Assembly: GCF_040869045.1 (NCBI RefSeq)
Contig: NC_090323.1
Span: 173,312,083 to 173,376,082 of the forward strand
Direction of reading: 5' to 3'
Origin: Eurosta solidaginis
Lineage: Eukaryota; Arthropoda; Insecta; Diptera; Tephritidae
Length of the DNA stretch: 64,000 bases
In this document: positions 35,266-46,757 of the stretch, piece after piece
Position numbering within the stretch: the first letter of the stretch is position 1
Layout of the letters: every line of letters starts with the position of its first letter
Notes under the pieces: model-generated
Told to the model about the DNA's origin: nothing
Database searches by the model: none
The model's input: only the letters and a program-made list of their open reading frames with translations
Translations under genes and position numbers: made by a program

Positions 35266-35586
35266 GGCCCGAACACTTCGACTTTTGCGTCGTTTTGGCG
35301 CTCGCGTCACTTTCAAAGAAAGCACGCGGAGAGTTTTCCTGCCACAGAGATCTCAAAAGAAAAACTAATTTTTTTTTGCATCATTAAAAAAATAATAGAT
35401 GATAAGTTTTTTAGTTCAAGAAAGAAACGAAGGCGAATCCTTACGCCAGCATAACGTATGATTTTTAGTTTATTTTGCGTTACTTTAACGTGGCAGTTGC
35501 GTCAACTGTGGAACACGACGACAAAGTCGCGTGTGTGACGCACCGCAAGCACCAAAACAACGCAAAAGTTGAAATCTTTTGAGCCT
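35266..35586. mobile_element. TTAA-flanked MITE with about 48-bp TIRs
   Basis: The left TIR (GGCCCGAACACTTCGACTTT, then TGCGTCGTTTTGGCGCTCGCG) pairs with the reverse complement of the right end (GGCTCAAAAGATTTCAACTTT, then TGCGTTGTTTTGGTGCTTGCG). TTAA lies outside both ends (35262-35265, 35587-35590). The 321-bp interior is GC-richer than the surroundings and has no ORF. TTAA targets occur in piggyBac and Kolobok; the GGCC start does not decide between them. Confidence 0.65.
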
Positions 35587-35596
35587 TTAAGCTTCT

Positions 35597-36258
35597 CGCT
35601 ACCATATCTTATGAGAAATTCAAGAGATATTTGAAATTGAAGCACAACTTTTTATTGTGGACAGATAATATAGGTTTGTCAAAAAATCAATCGGAATAAA
35701 GTTCAAATAAAGGTAAAAATCATGATAAAAATAAGGTAGTTCCACTTTCAAGTATTTAATTTATTCAACTTTAAATATTAGAAGGATATATATTTACAGA
35801 GCTGTTAAAATGTCAACTGACTGAAAGCAAATAAAATGCCACATCAAGAAGTAAGGCAAAATCTGCATCCTCCTTCAAGGAGAGAAGTGCTTCTTAAACT
35901 CCAACCTCATTACTGGGGAAACCAAATTGTATGCTACTGGTATGAAATTTTTCCAAAGATACCAACAGAATTTAGAATCTTTGTTTGGTAAATACATTTT
36001 AAAAACTGCCTTTAACTAATTTAATATGCTTATATTGGTGAGCCTTATCAACTTAATGTACCTGCTTAATGTAATAGTGGTAGCGGTTTATTTGCTTCGT
36101 TCCGCAACATTCTTCGCTTCCTCCAGATCTCCATGTTTTGACACTTACATATATGCCAATAGAATTATCTGGGATCTATTAGCGCCACAGTCGGCAACGG
36201 AGGAACTGCTCTGTTGATCTTCTTGGTAACCAGCGTCTCTTTGTTACCTCCCTTTATT
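35597..36258. other. Gene-flank duplication block and unassigned DNA
   Basis: 35597-35690 (ATATCTTATGAGAAATTCAA, GAAGCACAACTTTTTATT, GTGGACAG, AATCAATCGGA) is the reverse complement of 55945-56020 downstream of peptide gene B. It is best read as the far 3' flank of peptide gene A, pushed away by later insertions. The rest has no supported feature; the frame at 36026-36217 is hydrophobic by AT bias. Confidence 0.5.
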
Positions 36259-38592
36259 ATACTCAGTTGAGCAGAGCTCACAGAGTATATTAGCTTTGTT
36301 TGGATAACGGTTGGTTATACAGGTATAAGGGAATCGAGATAGATATAGACTTCCATATATAAAAATCATCAGGATCGAAAAAAAATTTTATTGAGCCATG
36401 TCCGTCCGCCCGTTAACACGATAACTTGAGTAAATTTTGAGGTATCTTGATGAAATTTGGTATGTAGGTTCCTGAGCACTCATCTCAGATCGCTATTTAA
36501 AATGGACAATATCGGACTATAACCACGCACACTTTTTCGATATCGAAAATTTCAAAAAACCGAAAAAGTGCGATAATTCATTACCAAAGACGAATAAAGC
36601 GATGAAACTTGGTAGGTGAGTTGAACTTATGACGCAGAATAGAAAATTAGTAAAATTTTGGACAATGGGCCAGGCACCGCCCACTTTTAAAAGAAGGTAA
36701 TTTAAAAGTGTTGCAAGCTGTAATTTGGCAGTCGTTGAAGACATCATGATGAAATTTGGCAGCAACGTTTCTCCTATTACTATATGTATGCTTAAAAAAA
36801 ATAGCAAAATCGGAGAAAGACCACGACCACTTTAAAAAAAAATTTTTTTTTAAGTAAAATTTTAACAAAAAATAAATACCTTTACAGTATATAAGTAAAT
36901 TATGTCAACATTCAACTCCAGTAATGATATGGTGCAACAAAATGCAAAAATAAAAGAACATTTCAAAATGGGCGTGGCTCCGCCCTTTTTCATTTAATTT
37001 GTCTAGGATCCTTTTAATGCCATAAGCCGAACAAAGATTTACCGATCCTTGTGAAATTTGGTAGGGGCTTAGATTCTGGGACGATAACTTATTGCTGTGA
37101 AAAAGGGCGAAATCGGTTGATGCCGCGCCCTGTTTTTATACACAGTCGACCGTCTGTCCTTCCGCTCGGCCGATAGCACGATAACTTGAGCAAAAATCGA
37201 TATATCTTTACTAAACTCAGTTCACGTACTTATCCGAACTCACTTTGTATTGGTGTAAAAACTGGCCGAAATCCGACTATGACCACGCCCAATTTTTCGA
37301 TATAGAAAAATACGAAAAACGAAAAAAATGGCATAATTCTATACCAAATACGAAAAAAGGGATGAAAAATGGTTTTAGGATTAGTTTATTGACGCAAAAA
37401 AAACTTTAGAAAAAAACTTTGTTGTGAAATGGGTGTGACACCTACCATATCAAGTAGAATGAAATGAAAAAGTTCTGCAGTGCGAAATAAAAAACCCTTG
37501 AAGTCTTGGCAGGAATACTGTTCGTGGTATTATATATATAAATAAATTAGCGGTATCCAACAGATGATGTTCTGGGTCACCCTGGTCCACATTTTGGTCG
37601 ATATTTGGAAAACGCCTTCACATATACAACTACCACCACTCCCTTTTAAAAGCGTCATTAATACCTTTAACTTGATACCCATATCGTACAAACACATTCT
37701 AGAGTCACCCCGGGTCCACCTTTATGGCGATATCTCGAAAAGGCGTCCACCTTTAGAACTATGTCCCACGCCCTTTTAAAATACCATTAACACCTTTCAT
37801 TTGATACCCATAGCGTACAAACATATTCAAGAGTCACCCCTGGTCCACATTTATGGCTATATCTCGAGAAAGCGTCCACCTATAGAACTAAGGCCCACTC
37901 CCTCTTAAAATACTCATTAATACATTTCGTTTGATACCCATATTGTACAAACGCATTCTAGAGTCACCCCTGGTCCACCTTTATGCCGATATCTCGAAAA
38001 AGCGACCACCTATAGAACTAAGCCCCACACCCTTTTGAAATACTCATTAACACCTTGCGTTTGATACCCATATTGTACAAACGCATTCTAGAGTCACCCC
38101 TGGTCCATATTTATGGCGATATCTGGAAAAGGTGTCCACCTATAGAACTAAGGCCCACTCCCTTTTAAAATGTTCATTAACACCTTTCATTTGATACCCA
38201 TATCGTACAAACAATTTCTAGGGTCACCCCTGGTCCACCTTTATGGCGATATCTCGAAACGGCATCCACCTATGGAAATAAGAATCACTCCCTTTTAAAA
38301 TACTCATTACCACCTTTCATTTGATACCCATATCGTACAAACAAATTCTAGAGTCAACCCTGATCCACCTTTATGGCGATATCCCTAAATGGCGTCCACC
38401 TATAGAACTATGGCCCACTCCCTCTTAAAATACTCTTTAATACCTTTCATTTGATACACATGTCATACAAACACATTCCAGGATTACCCTCGGTTCATTT
38501 TCCTACTTGGTTATTTTCCCTTATGTTGCCACCATAGCTCTCAACTGAGTATGTAATTTTCGGTTACACCCGAACTTAACCTTCCTTACTTG
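36259..38592 (+). mobile_element. Helentron-like element, copy 5
   Basis: Starts ATACTCAGTTGAGCAGAGCT and ends with a hairpin GTTCGGTTACACCCGAAC-type block (its first stem base region reads TTTTCGG, a variant) and AACCTTCCTTACTTG. The GTCC run is short (GTCCGTCCGCCC). The body is at 36300-37560 and about seven monomers fill 37610-38510. Flanks are ...CTTTATT and TTTTTACAA, a T/T insertion without TSD. It separates peptide gene A from its far 3' flank block. Confidence 0.7.
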
Positions 38593-39140
38593 TTTTTACA
38601 ATAATTTCGTGTCCAGCAGCAGCCTTTGCTGCGATAAAGACATTTTTACTTCGCATCTTTGCCCAGTGAGAGTAAATCTCTGTTCAAATGCTCTGCAATG
38701 CACGTGTTTAAGCCACTCAGCTGAATAGAAAGCGCTCTGGTGTTTGGTCAAGTCTTCACACCGATGTCAAGCTGGTTACCCCAGCAACCGCTTAAGATCC
38801 AATAGTGGAAAGGATAAGTTCGTAGAACCATTATGTTGCGCCGAAGACGAGGATACATCTTTTCGTAGGTGTATGTGATGGGACAGGAATTGGGCTCAAG
38901 ACCTGCCCGGGACAGCTTGTTGAACGCCAAAAAAAAATATAACCAAAAATCAAAAGAAAAGGATGGGTAGATTTCCTAACAAAACTATTGTTTTTGGACG
39001 TTTATTTTTTAGGGATATGGTGACGTTGTTTCAAAAGGGAATACCAAAACACAGTTTATGTCAAATGGGACCAATATCGAAGAAGAATTTGAATTACCTC
39101 TCTATATATTTATCACGGTAAAAGTTAATAATTTGAGGCA
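38593..39140. other. GC-richer unassigned segment in the 3' flank of gene A
   Basis: 38640-38935 is markedly GC-richer than its surroundings and has a 60-residue minus-strand frame (MAFNKLSRAGLEPNSCPI...) that I cannot assign. It may be a short retroposon: it follows an A/T-rich edge and ends in an A run near 38930. Nothing recognised at 38940-39100. Confidence 0.35.
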
Positions 39141-39248
39141 TACAACAAAATATTATAAATTCACTGCATATTTATTTGCTATAAAGTTTATTGATAGTTA
39201 AATGCATTTTTTCCGCTTATTTCATCTTAAGCGTAGATTCCATTACAT

Positions 39249-39536
39249 TTACATAAAATATTTATCAGCTGTGTTATTTTTGTTATACCTCTGTTCAAAG
39301 TACTCCTTGATCGTTTTGCGTAAGCCCGTGAAGTATCTGGCTGTTAATTCCTCAAAAGCCGCTTCTAAGTCATCTACACCATCTTGTGCGGCAATCTCGA
39401 TTGGAGTTTTACCAACAAATTCGTCCAGTTCTGCCGAATCTATTTTATCACCTCCTGCTTGCGAAGCCACCATGGCAGTTGCCTGGTAGGCCAACACACA
39501 AACGAGTAGAAAAGTAAAAACGGTGAAATTTTTCAT
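39249..39536 (-). CDS. Small secreted protein A (host gene, paralogue of B)
   Basis: A 95-residue intronless frame. Residues 1-21 form a clear signal peptide: MKNF, then a hydrophobic core TFLLVCVLA, then QATA before the likely cleavage site. The mature part is acidic (GGDKIDSAELDEFVGKTPIE), followed by an amphipathic EAAFEELTARYF segment and a basic/polar tail (KEYFEQRYNKNN). There are no cysteines after the signal peptide. It shares MKNFT, QATA, ID(S)-(A/E) and G-(K/D)-TPIE with gene B (55479). The start is set by the leader homology and by the shared ATCGA-AAA before ATG. A TATA/Inr promoter lies 35-75 bases upstream and AATAAA about 60 bases downstream (39186-39191). Function unknown; a secreted peptide or pro-peptide is inferred. 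Confidence 0.75.
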   Translation of the reverse strand: MKNFTVFTFLLVCVLAYQATAMVASQAGGDKIDSAELDEFVGKTPIEIAAQDGVDDLEAAFEELTARYFTGLRKTIKEYFEQRYNKNNTADKYFM

Positions 39537-39570
39537 TTTATTCGATGTTTAGTTCTCTTCGAGTACACTG

Positions 39571-39611
39571 CGAAAACTATTGCATTAATGAAAATATTGT
39601 GGCATTTTATA
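39571..39611 (-). promoter_or_regulatory. Core promoter of gene A (TATA and initiator)
   Basis: Minus strand: CACTATAAAATG (TATAAAA at 39605-39611) and, 33 bases on, AATAGTTTTC with the probable start A at 39578. The stretch CCAAATGTTTCACTATAAA and the downstream TTAATGCAATAGTTTTCG match gene B nearly base for base, so the promoter was duplicated with the gene. The 5' UTR is about 42 bases. Confidence 0.7.
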
Positions 39612-39667
39612 GTGAAACATTTGGTCTTGGAAATAAATTGCAAAAAAAAAAACAAACCACAAAAATT

Positions 39668-40586
39668 CAAAGAACTGTTTTTGTTTTGACTGAAAGTAAA
39701 TTTAAGAATTAAACTTAATTTGACTTAAAATTAAATATTTGTTTCACTTCTAATCACATGATAGTTCTGAGAAGTTTAATTGATAAACAATACCTGAAAC
39801 CAACATTAAAATAAATATTTTCTTTGAATTAGAATTTCTAATTGTTCAACATATTTACCACAACATTTCGCAAAATTGAACAGATGTTTTGCTTTTCAAA
39901 TAAGAAACCCTTTAAATAAAATAAACATAAGATCACTCGTTCGAATCGAGCTCAACGCCTTAACAAAAAAAATTATTTTTTTTATTTTTATACCTTTCAT
40001 GAAAATGAAATTTATTTTTTTTAATGGATATTAACCCTTACAGATTATAATAATATAAAGAAAGTTTAAAAAGTACTTATGACTAGAAGCAATCGGTGTA
40101 CTTAGAGAGAAGAGTTCAAAATTTTCATAATTTCAGCTCTTTGTATAGAAATATTTTGCTCTAGAGCAGCGGAATTACTTCAGTTTGTCACGAATCGCAT
40201 AATTGTATGTCCTTAAAGGAGAAGAGAGAGACCCACCAATAAGTATACCGCAATGTTCAGGGGTCGAATCGTAACATACGATCCGTGATCGAATGCAGTT
40301 TGCAAAATCACAATAGCTCCGAAATGGTGCATCGGATTAATGAAATATGTGAATTAGGGACAATGCGTACTCACTGGATCCATAATATATTATTGAATTT
40401 TCAAATATTTGGGTAGCCTAATTTTTATCACTTGAGTAAAAATAGTGTTCGATCCGTGATCGTATGTTACGATTCCATAGCAGGGATGAAGAGCTGAGTT
40501 GATTTAGCCATGTCCATTTATCCGTCTGTCTGTTGCAAACTAGTGTCTCAATTTTTGAGATATCTTGATAAAATTTGGTGAGCTGC
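39668..40586. repeat. Tandem duplication, copy 1, left part
   Basis: 39668-39856 matches 47366-47552, 39857-39990 matches 49998-50083, 39990-40180 matches 50610-50820, and 40236-40586 matches 51632-51968, all in the same orientation. The last part holds CGATCCGTGATCGTATGTTACGATTC and a CCGTCTGTCTGTTGC (GTCY-like) stretch, resembling a second mini-me type element. The BEL element interrupts it at 40587; it resumes at 46758. No genes inside. Confidence 0.7.
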
Positions 40587-41123
40587 TGTTTACGCGGCGT
40601 AGGCTGCCACCCGTCCCATCTCCCCCTTGCACATACGTATATCCATGAACTTATATATACCCCATATCTTGTATTATATTCGATTATTGAATTGTATTGT
40701 ATCGAATTATCCCCTAGAACTAAGGCACTTGCCCGTGGTTGGCGGCAATTCTTTGAAAACCCTTTTAAACAAATTTTCAACGCAAGGCGCGCAATATTGT
40801 CTTGAAACTCATATCGGTAATTTAGTGAAAACCAATGTACGACTTTAGCATTCGTCTAAACAAGAAATAAGTAAAACAAAGACCAAAACGCGGAAACACA
40901 CCAAATTTTGCTTATAACCTTAGATTTCAAGCAACGTGACTGAAGCACCAGCAGCAACAGCAAAGTCCACAACAGCTAATACAATTGGAACCATCCACTA
41001 CTGCTGTCGCCGACATCGCCACCATCTCATTGCCATCACCGTCACCTCCTCGCCATCTCCGCAGTCGCGGCAGGAACATCGGGAAAACAGGTGAGTGTTG
41101 TATCATCCATCCCAGTGTAACTA
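40587..41123 (+). repeat. 5' LTR of the BEL element
   Basis: Starts TGTTTACGCGGCG directly after the TSD and ends ...CCCAGTGTAACTA, the same end as the 3' copy. 537 bp. Positions 40846-41123 are repeated at 46480-46757 with about 10 differences. Confidence 0.85.
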
Positions 41124-41124
41124 A

Positions 41125-41142
41125 TGGTCCTTCGTCGCCTTT
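41125..41142 (+). other. Primer-binding site of the BEL element
   Basis: TGGTCCTTCGTCGCCTTT begins one base after the LTR end with the TGG that pairs with tRNA 3' CCA. The tRNA species is not assigned. A leader of about 520 bases without ORF follows up to the gag ATG at 41669. Confidence 0.6.
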
Positions 41143-41668
41143 GACGAAACCAGCCCATTAAACAATAATAATACTCCTTAAAGTATATCCCCCCAATTAA
41201 AATTTGGCGGTTCCCAAGAACTATATATATAGATTTTCCCGCCATATACATAAATCTCCCGCCAAAAAATACATTTTCCCGCCATAAAAGTATATATTCT
41301 CACCCCCTATATACATATATACATATCGCGGTGCATTACAGACCAGCAAATCCCACTCATACTTTTACAAAGTTAACTTGTGTCCCTTGCGGTATAATAG
41401 AAATACATATTCCCACACAAGTATTACTCGGAATACCCAGCAGCAAATTCGGCCACATTCACATAGTTTGAATTACCCAGCAGTAAATTCTGCCGCTCAT
41501 CCCAACTGGTCCCAGACTAATCCCAATTGAGTCTAACTGGTCCTAGTCTACTACACTCTCGACCAATAGGAAAACTTATCCCTTTGGTTTTCCCGTGGAA
41601 ATAAACACTCGGCAATCTCCAAAATAACCAAAATAACCAAAATAAAATTAAGCAAGTCCCTCTTCAGA

Positions 41669-42528
41669 ATGGCTAGCGTGGTCGAAAGTAAATTTATATC
41701 CGAAACGGATCTCTTTTTGGATTACTGCAATCGGTTCGGTACAACCGACATCCAAGATAACACCGAGGCATCCCTAAAAATAAAAGAGAAAAATATCGAT
41801 GTGTTCTGGGAAAGGCTACAGAGCGCATATGACGCCGTCGTAGAGTCAGATGACAACGATCTTCCCGATGACTTTAAGGCCTCAGCCTTCAATAAATACC
41901 GCGCCTGCCTTATAGCATATGAAGACACAAAGGCAAGAATAGGCGATCAGCTCCAGCTAAGGGTACTAAGCAATACCGTCCCCGCTACAACCACCACTCC
42001 CCAAGAAAATTCCGGGATGCACCTCAAAGTACCCGCCTGTGACACCGAAGTCTTTTACGGGAGTTATGATCAATGGCCGTCCTTCCGTGGCATGTTCACG
42101 GCGGTCTATATCAACCACCCAAAACTCTCGAGCGCCCAAAAACTGTACCACCTCAGGTACAAAACCCAAGGAAAAGCCGGCCAGATTGTAAAACAATCCC
42201 ACTTAGTGATGACAACTTTGCTCTGGCGTGGGAAGCCCTGAAATCCCGTTATGAAAACAAAAGAGTCCTGGTCGATAATCAAATCCGAATTCTCATGAAT
42301 CTAAAAGCGATTCAATCGGAAAACAGCGATGAAATCCAAAGATTGCAATCCTCTGTAAACAACTGCCTCCAAATATTAGCAACCCAACAAGTCTCGACAG
42401 AAATTTGGGATCCCATTTTAATTTATTTAGTAACGTCCAAGCTCCCAGAAAATACTGTTGCGATTTGGAAACAATCATTAAGCTCCAGACGAGACCTACC
42501 GAACTGGTCCCAAATGGCCAGTTTCTGA
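41669..42528 (+). pseudogene. BEL gag (DUF1759-type)
   Basis: The first frame, 41669-42241, starts MASVVESKFISETDLF and contains VFYGSYDQWPSFRGMFTAVY and SSAQKLYHLRYKTQGKA, the DUF1759 gag signature of Pao/BEL elements. A one-base shift near 42200 moves the frame to 42073-42528, which continues ALKSRYENKRVLVDNQIRIL, SSVNNCLQILATQQV and KLPENTVAIWKQSL. A second shift near 42500 joins it to the knuckle/protease frame. ATG 41669 is preceded by a purine-rich AAAATAAAATTAAGCAAG leader. Disrupted, so marked pseudogene. Confidence 0.85.
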
Positions 42529-43931
42529 CTACTCGCTACGAGATAGTGGAAAGGGTGGATCAATGGCGACCAGCCAAACCCCGATATAATCCACCCTCCA
42601 CCAACTTCTCAAGGCCTTCCCCAAGTCAGAACAATCCCCAGTTCAGGCAGGCTCAAACCCCTAACCAAAACCGCAACCCCCCGCAGAACAACAACTACTC
42701 CCAAAATCGTACAAATGCTCATGTGGCCCAGCATGAAAAGGTATACGCCTGCAGAATGTGCAAGCAGAACTCCCACACGCTACAAAGCTGCTTGCATTAC
42801 AAAAAGCTGGCAATCCCTGAACGGAAAAAATTCGGGAGAGAAAACAATCAATGCGAAAACTCCCTGTCCCAAACCCACCTCTTAAAAGATTGCACAAGCA
42901 CAAGAACGTGCCTCTACTGCCAAGGTCGCCACAACTCCACCCTCCACGACGCCGGAGTATCTCATAAAACCAATGGCTCTCGAAAAACAACAGCTCAAGT
43001 AGCAACTAGTCAAGACGTTACCAACACAGATCCCAACGATGAAATTCCCACCACCTCAAACGCTGCCCACATCCAATCTTTACATGCAGAAAATGATAAC
43101 AAGATCATTCTCCCCACAGCGATAGTGTCCATAGAACACCGATGGGACTGCTTCAGGCTCAGAGCCTTAGTGGATCAAGGGTCAGAGCGTAGCTTCATCT
43201 CACCAAAAGCTCAAATCAAGCTAGGCCTCCCATATACCCACTCCGTATTCGAAATATCGGGCATGGGAGGCGGAGTAGTACAAACCTCCAACAAATTATG
43301 CTCACTGACCCTAGTCTCAAATGACCACAAGGCGAAAATAAAGGCCCAGGCAATAGTACTACCTCGGCTTACTGGGCAACTCTCAACACTCAGGCTAAAT
43401 AACGACCAAATGCGTAAATGGTTACACCTCAAGCTAGCAGACCAGAATTCTCAGAATCCCTCCCAAATCGATCTGGTGTTAGGCAGCGATCTCATCCCTC
43501 AAATCATGCTAAACGGCATAGAAAAGATCTCGCCCACACTGCTAGCACAAAACACAATATTTGGCTGGATAATAAGTGGCCAAACCCCCGAAAAGGTCGG
43601 ATCACACTCCTCTCAAGCGTGGGAAGTGACGAATGTTCAGCTGAATGTGCAGCTAAGACAATTCTGGGAAATCGAAGAAATACCCAGAACGCGAGTGGAA
43701 ACCCAAGAAGATACAATGTGCGAAGAATTTTATCAAAGCACCACCACTCGCATGGATGACGGTCGATACATGGTCCGGCTCCCATTTAAATCAACATTCC
43801 CGAACGATATCGACCTAGGTCAATCCCGTAATGCAGCCCTACGACAGTTCCATGGCATGGAACGTACCTCTCAAAAAAGGGCAATCTCAAGCAGCAATAC
43901 GACCAGGTACTCGAAGAATATCTGTCCCTAG
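42480..43931 (+). pseudogene. BEL nucleocapsid knuckles and aspartic protease (DUF1758-type)
   Basis: After a Pro/Asn/Gln-rich linker come CRMCKQNSHTLQSC, C-E-N-S-L-S-Q-T-H-L-L-K-D-C (one cysteine pattern degraded) and CLYCQGRHNSTLH, the three-knuckle array of BEL gag. The protease domain shows RALVDQGSERSFIS (DQG/DxG catalytic motif, as in DUF1758), GMGGGVVQTSNKLCSL, and IDLVLGSDLIPQIM. The end (WEIEEIPRTRVETQEDTMCEEFYQSTTTR) is the linker before RT. The frame stops at 43931 six bases before the RT frame begins; the two were one ORF. Confidence 0.85.
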
Positions 43932-43936
43932 GTCAC

Positions 43937-45168
43937 ATGAAAGAATGCAGTCCCAATGAAATAGAAACCCTGGGTAAATACTGTTCATTCTATCTCCCTC
44001 ACCATGCAGTCGTAAGGCCAGACAAGAAGACAACAAAAGTCAGAGTTGTATTCAAAGCCTCTAAAAAGTCGCGTTCCGGTCACTCCCTCAACGATGTTTT
44101 ATGTACCGGACCAACCCTCCAACCCGATCTCCGACTTATGTTGCTGAAATGGCGAACATATAAATATGTGTTTAATGGCGACGTCGAGAAAATGTACCAC
44201 CAAATTCTCTTGCACCCCGATGACCGAGACTACCAACGGATAATATTCCGAACCCCCGAACACAGTCCAATAAAGGACTACAAGTTAAAAACGGTCACCT
44301 TCGGGGTTAATTGCGCGCCTTTCCTGGCTATTCGCACCCTACACGAGCTGTCGAAAGATGTAGCCGATTCCCATCCACGCGCAGCCCCAATACTAAAATC
44401 CGAGACGCATGTTGACGATATTTTATCTGGCAGTCATGATCTCCAATCAGCCGAGCAATCCCTAACAGAGACTATAGACGCTCTCAATTCAGCCGGCTTT
44501 CCCCTAAAAAAGATGATGGCAAACCATCCCAACATCCTCCAAAAATATCGAAACCTGATCTGCTGGAAACAAACTTTCTCGAGTTCGAAAAGACTAGCAT
44601 CTCCAAGACCCTGGGCATCCAGTGGAACGCCCTAACGGATATATTCTCGTATACCGTCGACTCAAATCCGGCATCCACTGCAGCCACGAAGTGGCAAATC
44701 CTCTCCTCCATTGCGAAACTTTTCGATCCCGCAGGGTGGATGACGCCCATAATGATCCAAGCGAAGATGCTCATGCAAGAATTGTGGTTAGACGGGACCG
44801 AATGGGACGAAAAGGTCAAACCCATCCGTCTAGCCAAATGGGCGCAGTTCTCTCAAAATCTTCCCTCTATCTCAGCCATCCATATACCCCGATGGATGAA
44901 TTTTACGCCCGATCAACAAGTTGAGCTCCACGGATTCTGCGAAATGTCCCTTGGCGACATGTGCGAAGCAAAGACAACCCCGCGGATCACCGAACCAGCG
45001 GATGCAGCCCCGACGATCTCGCTAACTCATCGCTATGGTGGAATAGTCCAGAGTGGCTTTCCCGACCCCTCGAGGACTGGCCAACACCAACGGCCAGAAA
45101 TGTTGTACCCCCCGAACTTCGCCGAGTCGAATCACTGCATGCAGCGGAAGAGTCAGAAGATGTCTTAG
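43937..45168 (+). pseudogene. BEL reverse transcriptase and RNase H region
   Basis: RT: YLPHHAVVRPDKKTTKVRVV, FKASKKSRSGHSLNDVL, YVFNGDVEKMYHQILLHPDD (first catalytic Asp in the D-V-E-K-M motif), VTFGVNCAPFLAIRTLH, and HVDDIL near 44410, the Pao-type counterpart of YxDD with H instead of Y. Then WDPAG-like and AKMLMQELW motifs (44700-44790) lead toward RNase H, of which only FCEMSLGDMCEA (44935) remains before frame breakage. Frame changes near 44510, 44640 and 44950. Confidence 0.85.
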
Positions 45169-45179
45169 CACGGTTCTCC

Positions 45180-46479
45180 TCCTATCCCCGCGCCTTACGC
45201 ATAACAGCATACGTGTTGAAATTTATAACTCGGCTTAGAAATGCTGTAGGAGGCAATCGTACCCCTAACGATCCCAGCCTCTCTTACGCCGACGTCATGC
45301 GCGCGAAAATCCGTCTGCTGAGTCTGACTCAGTCGAGATTCTTCGCTTCCGAAAGAGCTTCCCTCGAAAATTTAAAACCAATCGGAAAGCGAAGTCCCCT
45401 ACTGGCACTTGACCCCTTCCTGGATGCAAACGGGATTCTACGTGCCAACGGAAGATTAGTAAACGCCGACCTGACCTACAATGAGTGTCATCCCATCATT
45501 CTCCCCGAAAAGGTTCGTTTACTTCTCTCTATATAAGGTTTCTACACGAGGGCTTCCTCCATGCGGACCTCCGCCTCCTGCAACAGGCTATGAGGCAGGA
45601 ATTCTATACCCCCCGACTCAAACCTCAGCTGAAAAAATGTATTTTCAATGTAAAGTCTGCACCATCCATAAGGGACAAACGCAATCCCAAATAATGGCAG
45701 CTTTACCCCCCGAACGATGCACTTTCACGCCCCCCTTCACTACTACTGGCGTAGAATTCGCCGGCCCGTTTCAAATCAAAGCTTCGATGCTCCGATCTCC
45801 AACCCTCGTAAAAGGTTATGTGGCCGTTTTCGTTTGCTTCACCACCAAAGCGATCCACCTGGAATTGTGTTCGGATCTCACTAGTAAGGCTTTTCTCGCT
45901 GCCTTCCCCCGGTTTTTATGGTGTCGAGGGTACCCGAAACAAATGATGAGCGACAACGACACAACCTTCATTGGTGCTAAGCGAGCTACCGAAGTAGAGT
46001 TCGTCACCTTCCTCAACGAAGTCTCGACATATATTGTCCAAAAGTACGCGCCAAAAGGCATCGAATGGAAATTTATACCCCACGGCGCCCCCCACATGGG
46101 CGGATTATGGGAATCTGCCGTCAAAAGCTTTAAAAGCCATGTTAAAAAGGTCGCCGGAACACACAGCTTCACCTTTGAAGAATTCTCGACTATATTAATT
46201 CGTATCGAGGCCGTTCGCAATTCTCGTCCTCCCCGCTTTCTCAGGACCCAGCGGATCTCACCGCCCTCACACCTGGCCACATTCTCCGAGGCGCACCCCT
46301 TCTCGCCATCCCCGAGCCGAACTATGAACACCTCTCTATGATCAACCGTTGGGAACGGTTGAAAGTTTTACATCACCAATTCAGCAAACGCTGGAAGAAT
46401 GACTATCTAATGGAGTTACACAAGCGTTATCGATGGCAAACCGCTCAATCTCCCCCTAAAATCGGCGATCTTGTCGACT
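45180..46479 (+). pseudogene. BEL integrase with truncated DUF5641-like end
   Basis: Pre-integrase: NECHPIILPEK at 45480 and a YFQCKVCTIHKGQ zinc-finger half near 45640. Core: FTTTGVEFAGPFQIK (first Asp replaced in the usual VDFAGP by EFAGP), CSDLTSKAFLAAFPRF, MSDNDTTFIGAK (second Asp), and HGAPHMGGLWESAVKSFK (the catalytic Glu of GGLWE). A frame shift near 46240 is followed by HILRGAPLLAIPEPNYEHLS-like and INRWERLKVLHHQFSKRW, then PPKIGDLV, where a deletion joins the LTR. Known: DUF5641 normally continues about 50 residues further. Confidence 0.85.
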
Positions 46480-46757
46480 TAAGCATTCGTCTAAACAAGA
46501 AATAAGTAAAACAAAGACGAAACGCGGAAGCACACCAAATTTTGCTTATAACCTTAGATTTCAAGCAACGTGGCTGAAGCACCAGCAGCAACAACAAAGT
46601 CCACAACAGCTAATACAATTGGAACCATCCATTACTGCTGTCGCCGACATCGCCACCATCTCATTGCCATCACCGTCACCTCCTCGCCATCTCCGCAGTC
46701 GCGGCAGGAACATCGGGACAACATGTGAGTGTTGTATCATCCATCCCAGTATAACTA
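46480..46757 (+). repeat. 3' LTR remnant of the BEL element
   Basis: Matches 40846-41123 and ends ...CAGTATAACTA before the GCTGC TSD. The first 259 bases of the LTR are missing. The break falls at GT-CGACTT, which both sides share, so a microhomology deletion is likely. Confidence 0.85.

Larger units (their letters stand above)
40587..46757 (+). mobile_element. BEL/Pao LTR retrotransposon, nearly complete
   Basis: Flanked by the 5-bp TSD GCTGC (40582-40586, 46758-46762); the paralogous empty site at 51964-51973 reads GGTGA-TCCGC-TATATT and confirms it. Order: 5' LTR, PBS, gag, Cys/His knuckles, protease, RT, RNase H region, integrase, DUF5641-like end, 3' LTR remnant. That order, with knuckles and protease in a long frame before RT, is the Pao/BEL plan. 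A deletion removes the last part of pol and the start of the 3' LTR (junction at about 46478). Several frameshifts break the ORF. LTR difference (a few bases over 278) suggests a fairly recent insertion. Confidence 0.9.
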
